From Acidimicrobiales bacterium (GTDB taxonomy: Bacteria > Actinomycetota > Acidimicrobiia > Acidimicrobiales > SHLQ01), in contig JABDJW010000292.1 of NCBI GenBank assembly GCA_013002375.1, positions 1 to 6,116 of the forward strand: 6,116 nucleotides of DNA, in the 5' to 3' direction. Every line of letters begins with the position of its first letter. Position 1 is the first letter of the stretch. The notes beneath the pieces are model-generated. The model was given only the letters and a program-made list of their open reading frames with translations. It searched no databases and was not told the DNA's origin. Shown here one piece after another: positions 1 through 5,532 of this stretch. The position numbers and the translations under genes are program-made.

Positions 1-105
1 CTGGTGTTCCAGGCCGCTGAGCAATTCGAATTGTGGACGGGTCTCGAGGCGCCGGTCGACGCCATGGTGACGGCGGCCCAGGAGGCGCTGGCCGAGCGGG
101 GCTGA
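1..105 (+). CDS. aroE: Shikimate dehydrogenase, C-terminal end (partial)
   Basis: The first 34 codons, read in frame 1 to the TGA at 103-105, form the C-terminus of a protein that begins outside the window. The peptide starts LVFQAAEQFELWTG and continues through APVDAM to a final AERG. This matches the closing helix of shikimate dehydrogenase, where family members show a 'LV.QAA.AF.LWTG...PV..M' pattern (E. coli AroE has MLVAQAAHAFLLWHG). The enzyme reduces 3-dehydroshikimate to shikimate with NADPH in the cytosol. The match to the helix pattern and the position upstream of a prepilin peptidase gene and aroB, as in other actinobacteria, support the call. The catalytic Lys/Asp and the NADPH-binding domain lie outside the window and could not be checked. 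Confidence 0.8.
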   Translation: MVFQAAEQFELWTGLEAPVDAMVTAAQEALAERG

Positions 106-172
106 CTCCTCGCCGATCCCCGCCCTCGTCGGCGCATCGCCGTGCTCAAGTGATCCTCGAATTCGCCGATTG

Positions 173-1384
173 ATGGGGATGACCGAATCTCTGCTGCATG
201 TCGACCTTGGCCACGTGGCGAGCCGCGAAGCCCTGATGCTGTTGGGCTCGACTTCGGTGACCGGAGTCATCGAGGCCTCCAACGATGGCCGTACGGCCCG
301 GATCGAGTTGGTGCGAGGCCGCGTGGTCGACGCCCACTGGACCGCGGATGCCTCGGTCGATGCCACCTCCGTCATTGCCGCGGTCATGAACTGGTCGGAA
401 GGTTCGCTCACCGTCACCGACGATGTGCCGGCCAGCGCCGGTCGTGGCCTACCGCTCGAGCAGGCGCTGGCCGACGCCGACCGCCGCCTCAAGCGCGGCA
501 TCGTGGGCGCCGTCGGGGCTGATCTCGATACCCCGCTGGTGATGGCGACTGAACTCGAGGAGCGTCGGGTGTTGCTCTCCGCCGAGGCGTGGTCCGTGCT
601 GGCCGCTCTGGGTGCCGGCTCGACCGGCCGAGAGGTCGCCGCCCGGCTGGGCCACAGTGAGCTGGCCATGAGCGATTTGCTCGCCGAACTGGCCGAACAG
701 CGCATGGTGTCCGAGGGCTCGGCGGCATCGATCGACTCCGCGAGCACGAGCACTTCTGCCCTACTCGAGATCGAGCTACCCGAGCTCGGCCCGGAGGTCG
801 ACGCGCCCGCCGACGATCTCTCCGCCGACTTTGGTGCGGCGGACTTCGGCGGCAGTGACTTCGGCGGCAGTGACTTCGGAGGTACGGATTTCGGGGGCGA
901 GCTCATCGCGATGCCGACCTTCGACGAGCCCACCGATGACACGACTGACGACCAGACCGACAGCGCGACGGATGATGCGGTCGTCGAAGCCACCCTGGCC
1001 GATGCCTTCTCGCTGGATCAGCAAACGCAGTTCACCGAGGTCGAGGAGGAACCTGACTTCGCCGGCACCGAAGACGAGCCGGTTGCCGTCGACCTCGAAA
1101 CAGCGCCGGAGGAAACCGCGAGCGACGACAGCGTGCTCGGGGAAGGCCCTCTCGGCCAGGAACGAGTCGACGAGGAACCAGCGGACGAGGAACCGGTCGA
1201 CGAGAGCGATGAAGCCGTCGCGGCCTCCGTGGACGAGGAAGCGGCGCTCGACGAGGACATGGCGGTCGACGAGGAAGTAGCGGCCGAAGAAGCCCTTGCA
1301 TCGCCGATGATCGCCCCGCCGAGCGAGGAACCGGTCGACGGTCGAAGCGCCCTGTTCCAGTTTCTGGGTTCGGTCGAGCAGTAA
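173..1384 (+). CDS. DUF4388 (PATAN-like) domain protein with long acidic disordered tail
   Basis: A 403-residue protein counted from the ATG at 173. TTG 170 and ATG 179 are equally possible starts, since none has a clear Shine-Dalgarno sequence. Residues about 5-105 resemble DUF4388, a domain related to the PATAN domain of cyanobacterial PatA: a small helix-strand unit with 'SVTGVIEA', 'ARIELVRGRVVDA' and 'VMNWSEGSLTV'. Residues about 135-182 look like a winged-helix unit (LSAEAWSVLAAL ... GREVAARLGHS ... LLAELAEQRMVS). Residues 185-385 are rich in Asp, Glu, Ala and Ser and are probably disordered. They contain a DFGGS-type repeat (219-242) and a VDEE-type repeat (332-371). The protein ends in a hydrophobic peptide, RSALFQFLGSVEQ. 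There is no signal peptide or membrane helix, so it should be cytoplasmic. PATAN proteins act in pilus and motility signalling in other phyla; a pilus-linked role here rests only on the adjacent prepilin peptidase. The exact function is unknown. Confidence 0.72.
   Translation: MGMTESLLHVDLGHVASREALMLLGSTSVTGVIEASNDGRTARIELVRGRVVDAHWTADASVDATSVIAAVMNWSEGSLTVTDDVPASAGRGLPLEQALADADRRLKRGIVGAVGADLDTPLVMATELEERRVLLSAEAWSVLAALGAGSTGREVAARLGHSELAMSDLLAELAEQRMVSEGSAASIDSASTSTSALLEIELPELGPEVDAPADDLSADFGAADFGGSDFGGSDFGGTDFGGELIAMPTFDEPTDDTTDDQTDSATDDAVVEATLADAFSLDQQTQFTEVEEEPDFAGTEDEPVAVDLETAPEETASDDSVLGEGPLGQERVDEEPADEEPVDESDEAVAASVDEEAALDEDMAVDEEVAAEEALASPMIAPPSEEPVDGRSALFQFLGSVEQ
827..898 (+). repeat. 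15-bp in-frame tandem repeat encoding DFGGS-type units
   Basis: Five tandem units, the last one 12 bp, encode DFGAA, DFGGS, DFGGS, DFGGT and DFGG. The two central units (842-856 and 857-871) are identical at the DNA level, while the outer ones have drifted mainly at third positions. The period is a multiple of three, so copy-number change would leave the reading frame intact. It lies at the start of the disordered tail of the DUF4388-like protein. Confidence 0.9.
1166..1285 (+). repeat. Degenerate acidic repeat encoding VDEE/ADEE units
   Basis: Within the DUF4388-like gene, the motif GTCGACGAGGAA and its variants recur about six times, encoding VDEEP, ADEEP, VDESD, VDEEA, LDEDM and VDEEV. 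The spacing is irregular, at 5 to 12 residues. The segment is almost wholly acidic and hydrophobic-small residues and is probably an unstructured linker. The composition also creates long open frames on the opposite strand that are not genes. Confidence 0.75.
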
Positions 1385-1403
1385 TCTCGGGTTTCTTCCC
1401 CTC

Positions 1404-1408
1404 GAGGT
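1404..1408 (+). promoter_or_regulatory. Ribosome binding site of the prepilin peptidase gene
   Basis: GAGGT lies 6 nt upstream of the ATG at 1415 and supports that start. It is one of the few clear Shine-Dalgarno sequences in the window. Confidence 0.6.
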
Positions 1409-1414
1409 CGCCTC

Positions 1415-2338
1415 ATGTCTTCTGCTCTGCTCATCCCGCTGCTCTTCCTGGGTGGGCTCCTCGCGGGTTCGTTCGGTGGCATGGCAGTCAACCGGTTGCC
1501 CGATCCCACGCTGAAGATCTTCTCGCCTCGGCCCCGCTGCATCCATTGCCAGCAGTCGATCGCCACCCGCGACATGATCCCGATCCTGTCCTGGGTGTTG
1601 CTGCGGGCGAAGTGCCGCAAATGCGGTGATCGGATCACGTGGGCGTACCCGCTGCTCGAACTGATCGTCGCCGTCCTCTTCGCGGTCGCCGGGCTGCGAT
1701 TCGGGGCCAGCTGGACGTTGGTGCCGGTGCTGGTGCTGTTCTGGATGCTGACGGTGGCCTCGACCACCGACCTGTACATCTATCGGATTCCGAACCGGTT
1801 GACCTTCCCGACCCTCGGCGTGGTGCTGGCGATGGTGGTCGCCCTGCACTTCATCGATCCCGATGCGGGCAATCTCCGATCCGCGATCATCGGCATGCTC
1901 ACCTACTTCGGTCTGTTGGCTGTGCTGTGGTTCATCTACCCCAAGGGCATGGGCCTCGGCGACGTGAAGTTGGCGTTGGTGATGGGGCTGGTCGTGGGCT
2001 GGATTGCCGACACCGCAGCCGAGGGCTTGGTCCTGATCACCTGGGCGCTGCTGCTGGGCAGCATCCTCGGCGCGGTGATGGGTTTGGTGACCGCGGCGCT
2101 GCGCAAGCGCGGGATCGACCCGCTGCCCGACGAGATCGGGCAGAAGATCGCCGAGGAACGGGCGGTGGAGAAGGCGGCCAAGAAGGCGGAGAAGGCCGGT
2201 CTCGATGTCGACACCGCAGTGGCCGAAGCCGAGGCCAAGCCGGTGGTGAACAAGTTCTTCCCCTTCGGGCCCGGTCTCGCAGCCGGCTGCATCGCGGTGG
2301 TGCTGTTCGCCGAGCAGATTCTCCCGGCCGCGAACTAA
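1415..2338 (+). CDS. pilD: Type IV prepilin peptidase (leader peptidase / N-methyltransferase, A24 family)
   Basis: A 307-residue polytopic membrane protein that cleaves the short leader of type IV pilins on the cytoplasmic face and may also N-methylate the new N-terminus. All family hallmarks are present: a first membrane helix with 'GSFGGMAVNRLP' (about 18-29), a zinc-binding domain with C42/C45 and C67/C70, the first catalytic aspartate D119 in 'TTDLYIYRIPN', and the second, D183, in the GxGD motif 'GMGLGDVKLA'. About eight membrane helices can be drawn. The unusual part is residues 230-279, a Lys/Ala/Glu-rich segment between helices 7 and 8, before 'FFPFGPGLAAG'. In typical PilD proteins the PFGP motif follows helix 7 after a short loop. 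The four cysteines suggest that the methyltransferase half is also intact, although PilD-like proteins in some actinobacteria lack it. No pilin or pilus assembly genes are in the window, so its substrates are encoded elsewhere. Confidence 0.93.
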   Translation: MSSALLIPLLFLGGLLAGSFGGMAVNRLPDPTLKIFSPRPRCIHCQQSIATRDMIPILSWVLLRAKCRKCGDRITWAYPLLELIVAVLFAVAGLRFGASWTLVPVLVLFWMLTVASTTDLYIYRIPNRLTFPTLGVVLAMVVALHFIDPDAGNLRSAIIGMLTYFGLLAVLWFIYPKGMGLGDVKLALVMGLVVGWIADTAAEGLVLITWALLLGSILGAVMGLVTAALRKRGIDPLPDEIGQKIAEERAVEKAAKKAEKAGLDVDTAVAEAEAKPVVNKFFPFGPGLAAGCIAVVLFAEQILPAAN

Positions 2339-2378
2339 CCGACAAAGCCACGCGGCGCGGGACGGTATCGTGGTCGGG

Positions 2379-3389
2379 ATGCGAACCGTCCCTGTCGAAC
2401 TGGCCGAGCGCAGCTACGACGTGCTGGTCGGTGCCGGGGCCCGCCACGAGCTGGCTGCCGTGCTCCCCGAGGGGGCGAGGCGAGCGGTGGTGGTCACCCA
2501 GGCGAACATCCCGGTCGAGGTCGATCCCGGGGTCGAGCACACCGTGCTCACGATCGGCGATGGCGAACCGGCCAAGACCCTCGACACGATCGGTGACCTG
2601 TGCTCGGCGTTCAGCCGCTGGGGTTTGACCCGCAACGACGTGATCGTCGCGCTGGGCGGCGGTGTGGTGACCGACGTGGCCGGGTTCGCCGCAGCCAGTT
2701 ACCACCGTGGCACCCGCTTCGTGTCGGTTCCCACCACGCTGTTGGGGCAGATCGACGCGGCCATCGGTGGCAAGACCGGCGTGAACCTGCCCGAAGGCAA
2801 GAACCTGGTCGGGGCGTTCTGGCAACCCAGTGCCGTGTTGTGTGACACCGAGACGTTGCAGACCTTGCCGCCCCGCGAGCTTCGGGCCGGCATGGGTGAA
2901 CTGGCCAAGTACCATTTTCTCGGCGGTGGCCGCCTCGACGAACTCCCCATCGACGAGCGGGTCGCTCGCTGTGTCGAAATCAAGGCCGACGTCGTGGTGA
3001 GCGACGAGCGCGAGGGCGGCCGGCGCGCCATTCTGAACTACGGCCACACCTTGGCCCACGCCCTGGAGACGGCGGGCCGTTACGACCTTCGTCATGGCGA
3101 GGCGGTGGCCGTCGGTCTGGTGTATGCCGCCGAGGTCTCGGCCCGATTGGGGCGGATCGATGCCGAGCGAGTCGCCGAACACCGCCGGGTGGTGCAGGCC
3201 TACGATCTGCCCACCACGGTGCCGGCCGGCACCGACCTCGATGAAGTGGTGAGGCTGTTCGGTCGCGACAAGAAAGCGATCGATGGGGTGACCTTCGTGC
3301 TCGACGGGGCCGACACCGCCGACGGGGTGGAGGTCGTCACCGGGGTGCCCGAGGATGTGTTGCGCGAGGCCCTGGACTCCGTGCTGTGA
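2379..3389 (+). CDS. aroB: 3-dehydroquinate synthase
   Basis: A 336-residue cytosolic enzyme that converts DAHP to 3-dehydroquinate, the second step of the shikimate pathway, using NAD+ and a divalent metal. Visible motifs are the nucleotide-binding 'GGGVVTD' (93-99), 'VPTTLLGQIDAAIGGKTGVN' (117-136), 'GKNLVGAF' (140-147), and metal ligands E174 ('GMGELAKY'), H223 ('NYGHTLAHALE') and H239 ('LRHGEA'). The protein is short for the family, which is usually near 350-365 residues. The helix-rich segment between 'KYH' (177-179) and 'CVEIKADVV' (198-206) is about 14 residues shorter than in E. coli AroB as I recall it. The ATG at 2379 starts directly before the first strand (TVPVEL). An in-frame GTG at 2370, with GGGA upstream, would add three residues and cannot be excluded. 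The gene lies 40 nt after the prepilin peptidase gene, and its stop lies inside a small duplication. Confidence 0.96.
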   Translation: MRTVPVELAERSYDVLVGAGARHELAAVLPEGARRAVVVTQANIPVEVDPGVEHTVLTIGDGEPAKTLDTIGDLCSAFSRWGLTRNDVIVALGGGVVTDVAGFAAASYHRGTRFVSVPTTLLGQIDAAIGGKTGVNLPEGKNLVGAFWQPSAVLCDTETLQTLPPRELRAGMGELAKYHFLGGGRLDELPIDERVARCVEIKADVVVSDEREGGRRAILNYGHTLAHALETAGRYDLRHGEAVAVGLVYAAEVSARLGRIDAERVAEHRRVVQAYDLPTTVPAGTDLDEVVRLFGRDKKAIDGVTFVLDGADTADGVEVVTGVPEDVLREALDSVL

Positions 3390-3412
3390 TGATGCAGGAC
3401 TCCGTGCTGTGA
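3374..3412 (+). repeat. 16-bp direct repeat spanning the aroB stop and the pepQ start
   Basis: The sequence GGACTCCGTGCTGTGA occurs at 3374-3389 and again, without mismatch, at 3397-3412, separated by the 7-nt spacer TGATGCA. The first copy encodes the last residues of AroB and its stop. The second copy contains the GTG start of the peptidase gene. A 16-nt perfect match 23 nt apart is unlikely by chance and suggests a recent local duplication. Confidence 0.92.
3389..3412 (+). other. Seven-codon minicistron linking aroB and pepQ
   Basis: ATG 3389 overlaps the aroB stop as TGATG, and the frame runs MMQDSVL to a TGA at 3410-3412 that overlaps the GTG start of the peptidase gene as GTGA. The peptide repeats the DSVL end of AroB because it lies in the duplicated 16 bp. 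Ribosomes ending aroB could restart here and again at pepQ. The layout is visible in the sequence, but translation is not shown, and the peptide itself probably has no function. Confidence 0.35.
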
Positions 3413-4521
3413 CGAACCGGGTGGCCCGGCTCCGGTCCGGTTTTGGCGACGCCGGCATCGATGCGCTGTTGGTGACCGACCCCAACAACATCCGATATCT
3501 CAGTGGGTTCACCGGTTCGTCCGGCTGGCTGTTCGTGGGCGCCGATGACGCGGCAACGGTGTTGTTGACCGACGGCCGGTACTCCAACCAGGCGCCGGCC
3601 GAGATCGCCGGGCATCAGGCCACCATCGATGTCGATCCGGCCTTTCGTCAGCGTGACGAGCGGTTGGCGCAGCTCGCGGCGGCTCATCCCCGTATCGGGT
3701 TGGAAGCTGCCTCGATCACCTGGGCCGACCAGCAGCGTGTGGCTGCCGCCCTTGGGTCGTCCGGTGCCGAGGCCGAAGCTGAGGTCGTCGCGACGAGCGG
3801 CCTGGTCGAGGCCCTGCGGGAGGTCAAGGACGCAAACGAGCTGGCCGCAATCGAGCGGGCGGTGGCCTGCGCCGATCACGCTCTGGCCGAAACCATGGGC
3901 TTGCTGGCCCCAGGCCGCACCGAGCGCGAGGTCGCCCACGCTCTCGATGCGGCGATGCGGGCGCACGGTGCCACCGGGCCCGGGTACGAGACGATCGTGG
4001 CGGCGGGGCCGAACGCCGCGCTCCCGCATGCTCGGCCGACCGATCGGGCCCTGGCCGAGGGGGATCTGGTGGTGATCGACGTCGGCGCGTTGGTCGATGG
4101 TTACCGCTCGGACATGACCCGGACCTTCGTGATCGGTTCGGCCACGCCCACCCAGGAGCGAATGCTCGATGTCGTCACCGAAGCGCAGGCGGCCGGCGTG
4201 GCCCGGGTAGCACCGGGTGTGCCCACCGCGGAGGTCGATGCCGCCTGTCGGTCGGTCATCGCCGACGCGGGCTGGGGCGATGCGTTCAGCCATGGCACGG
4301 GGCACGGTGTCGGTTTGGCGATCCACGAGGCACCCGCGGTCGGGGAGCGCGCCGCTGCTACGCTCCAGCCCGGCCACGTCATCACCGTCGAACCCGGGGT
4401 CTATCTCCCTGAGCATGGCGGCGTGCGGGTCGAAGACCTGGTGTTGGTCACCGACGATGGTCACCGGGTGTTGACCAACTCGCCCAAACAGCCTTACGCA
4501 CCGTACGGCCACTACTCCTAA
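3409..4521 (+). CDS. pepQ: Xaa-Pro dipeptidase/aminopeptidase, M24 family
   Basis: A 370-residue metallopeptidase that removes the residue before a proline from peptides or dipeptides in the cytosol. Residues 1-137 form the creatinase-type N-terminal domain ('DALLVTDPNNIRYLSGFTGSSG' region, 18-39). The pita-bread catalytic domain runs from about 143 to 352. The five metal ligands fall in place: D224 ('VVIDVGA'), D235 ('YRSDMTRTF'), H299 ('SHGTGHGVG'), E328 ('ITVEPGVY') and E342 ('VRVEDLVL'). H207 and H306 ('AIHEAP') match the catalytic histidines. The spacings H299-H306 and E328-E342 equal those I recall for Pyrococcus prolidase. GTG 3409 was chosen because the protein then starts MTNRVARLRSGFG, as in relatives; the more upstream ATG at 3355 lies inside aroB and yields a Cys/Pro-rich extension. 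Placement just before efp is typical. Dipeptidase (PepQ) and aminopeptidase (PepP-like) activity cannot be told apart from sequence alone. Confidence 0.93.
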   Translation: MTNRVARLRSGFGDAGIDALLVTDPNNIRYLSGFTGSSGWLFVGADDAATVLLTDGRYSNQAPAEIAGHQATIDVDPAFRQRDERLAQLAAAHPRIGLEAASITWADQQRVAAALGSSGAEAEAEVVATSGLVEALREVKDANELAAIERAVACADHALAETMGLLAPGRTEREVAHALDAAMRAHGATGPGYETIVAAGPNAALPHARPTDRALAEGDLVVIDVGALVDGYRSDMTRTFVIGSATPTQERMLDVVTEAQAAGVARVAPGVPTAEVDAACRSVIADAGWGDAFSHGTGHGVGLAIHEAPAVGERAAATLQPGHVITVEPGVYLPEHGGVRVEDLVLVTDDGHRVLTNSPKQPYAPYGHYS

Positions 4522-4534
4522 GACCGGACTCGTC

Positions 4535-4541
4535 AGAAAGG
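4535..4541 (+). promoter_or_regulatory. Ribosome binding site of efp
   Basis: AGAAAGG lies 8 nt upstream of ATG 4550. It favours that start over the in-frame ATG at 4556, which would be 14 nt away. Confidence 0.65.
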
Positions 4542-4549
4542 CCCGATGC

Positions 4550-5113
4550 ATGCCCATGATCACCACCAACGACCTGAAGAACGGCATGACGCTGCAAATC
4601 GACAAGGACCTGTTCCAGATTCTGGATTTCCAGCATGTGAAGCCGGGCAAGGGTCCCGCCTTCGTCCGTACGTCGCTGCGCAACAGCCGCTCGGGCTCGG
4701 TGATCGATCGAACCTTCCGGGCCGGCGAAAAGGTCGAGCGGGTCAATATCGACAAGCGAGAGATGCAGTTTCTGTACCGCGACGGGCAGGACTACGTCTT
4801 CATGGACAACGAGACCTACGACCAGATCAACGTCACGCCCGAGCAGCTCGGCGATGCCAAGAACTACGTGAAGGAAACCGACAACGCGGTGCTGCTGATG
4901 TTCGGGACGGAGATCATCGGTGTCGATCTCCCCGCCGCGGTCGAACTCACGATCGCGGAGACCGAACCGGGAGTCCAGGGCGACCGTTCCTCGGGCGGCA
5001 CCAAACCGGCCACTCTCGAGACCGGCAAGGTCGTCCAGGTGCCGCTGTTCGTCGGCCCGGGTGAAGTGATCAAGGTCGATACCCGCACCGGCGACTACAT
5101 CAGCCGGGCCTGA
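4550..5113 (+). CDS. efp: Translation elongation factor P
   Basis: A 187-residue protein that binds between the P and E sites of stalled ribosomes and promotes peptide bond formation at consecutive prolines. It has the usual three beta-barrel domains: KOW-like (about 1-64), central OB (about 65-128) and C-terminal OB (about 130-186). The loop that reaches the P-site tRNA reads 'KPGKGPAF', with K34 at the tip, the residue modified in many bacteria. No beta-lysylation (epmA/epmB) or rhamnosylation (earP) gene is in the window, and the arginine of the EarP type is absent, so the lysine is either unmodified or modified by other means (inference). The family signature near the C-terminus is clear: 'GVQGDRSSGGTKPATLETG' (143-161), then 'VQVPLFV', and 'TGDYISRA' at the end. 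Length is normal for the family. The gene lies 28 nt after pepQ and its stop overlaps the nusB start. Confidence 0.98.
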   Translation: MPMITTNDLKNGMTLQIDKDLFQILDFQHVKPGKGPAFVRTSLRNSRSGSVIDRTFRAGEKVERVNIDKREMQFLYRDGQDYVFMDNETYDQINVTPEQLGDAKNYVKETDNAVLLMFGTEIIGVDLPAAVELTIAETEPGVQGDRSSGGTKPATLETGKVVQVPLFVGPGEVIKVDTRTGDYISRA

Positions 5114-5532
5114 TGGCCCCCGAACCGCTGGTCGGCTCGCGCCGGGAAGGTCGCGAGCAAGCGCTGGGTCTTCTGTACCAAGCCGAGCTGTCCGGCCAAG
5201 CGGCGGCCGAGGTCGTCGCTGAGCAGCCCTTGCCGGTCGAGCCGTTCGTCAGCGAATTGGTGTGCGGGGTGGGCGAACATCAAGCCGAGCTCGATGCGCT
5301 GCTCGACCGCTATGCCCGGGGGTGGACGGTGGCCCGCATGCCGGTGGTCGATCGCCTCCTGCTGCGTTTGGGGTGCTATGAGCTGCTTTACCGGCCCGAC
5401 ACGCCGGCTGCGGCGATCATCAGCGAGGCGGTCGAACTGGCCGCCCAGTACAGCACCGAGAAGTCGGGTCCGTTCGTCAATGGTCTGTTGGCTCGCATCT
5501 CTGAAGAACGCGGCTCGGAGGAGCGGGGCTAG
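5113..5532 (+). CDS. nusB: Transcription antitermination factor NusB
   Basis: A 139-residue all-helical protein that, with NusE (ribosomal protein S10), binds boxA RNA and supports antitermination of rRNA operons. Family features include an Arg-rich N-terminus 'GSRREGREQALGLLYQAEL' (8-26), 'WTVARMPVVDRLLLRLGCYEL' region (71-91), 'DTPAAAIISEAVELAAQYS' (96-114) and 'SGPFVNGLLARI' (118-129). The N-terminal residues that contact boxA RNA are retained. The ATG overlaps the efp stop by one base (TGATG), and no separate Shine-Dalgarno is evident, so translation is probably coupled to efp. The C-terminus ends in a short duplicated EERGSEERG tail. It is the last gene of the + strand run and meets the next gene tail to tail. 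Confidence 0.96.
   Translation: MAPEPLVGSRREGREQALGLLYQAELSGQAAAEVVAEQPLPVEPFVSELVCGVGEHQAELDALLDRYARGWTVARMPVVDRLLLRLGCYELLYRPDTPAAAIISEAVELAAQYSTEKSGPFVNGLLARISEERGSEERG

Noticed and set aside
111..134. Possible terminator between aroE and the DUF4388-like gene (CGCCGA ... TCGGCG)
   Set aside because: The stem is only 6 bp with a 12-nt loop, and no T-run follows. It is within chance expectation at this GC content.
106..172. Promoter or riboswitch in the 67-nt gap after aroE
   Set aside because: No convincing -35/-10 pair, long stem or conserved RNA motif was seen. The gap is too short for most riboswitches.
776..1849. 357-residue minus-strand frame across the acidic tail and the prepilin peptidase start
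   Set aside because: Its basic and hydrophobic repeats are the reverse complement of GAC/GAG/GTC codons in the acidic tail. It also runs through the conserved cysteine motifs of the peptidase.
3355..3408. Upstream ATG start for the Xaa-Pro peptidase
   Set aside because: It would add 18 residues rich in Cys and Pro encoded inside aroB. The GTG at 3409 gives the expected N-terminus and a normal length.
2037..3587. 516-residue open frame on the minus strand across aroB
   Set aside because: It is antisense to aroB and parts of its two neighbours, all strongly supported, and its translation is a His/Arg/Gly/Pro-rich mix with no domain. Such mirror frames are common in high-GC DNA.
3337..4755. 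472-residue open frame on the minus strand across pepQ and the efp start
   Set aside because: It covers an intact M24 peptidase with all metal ligands and shows no family motif of its own. It results from rare stop codons in GC-rich sequence.
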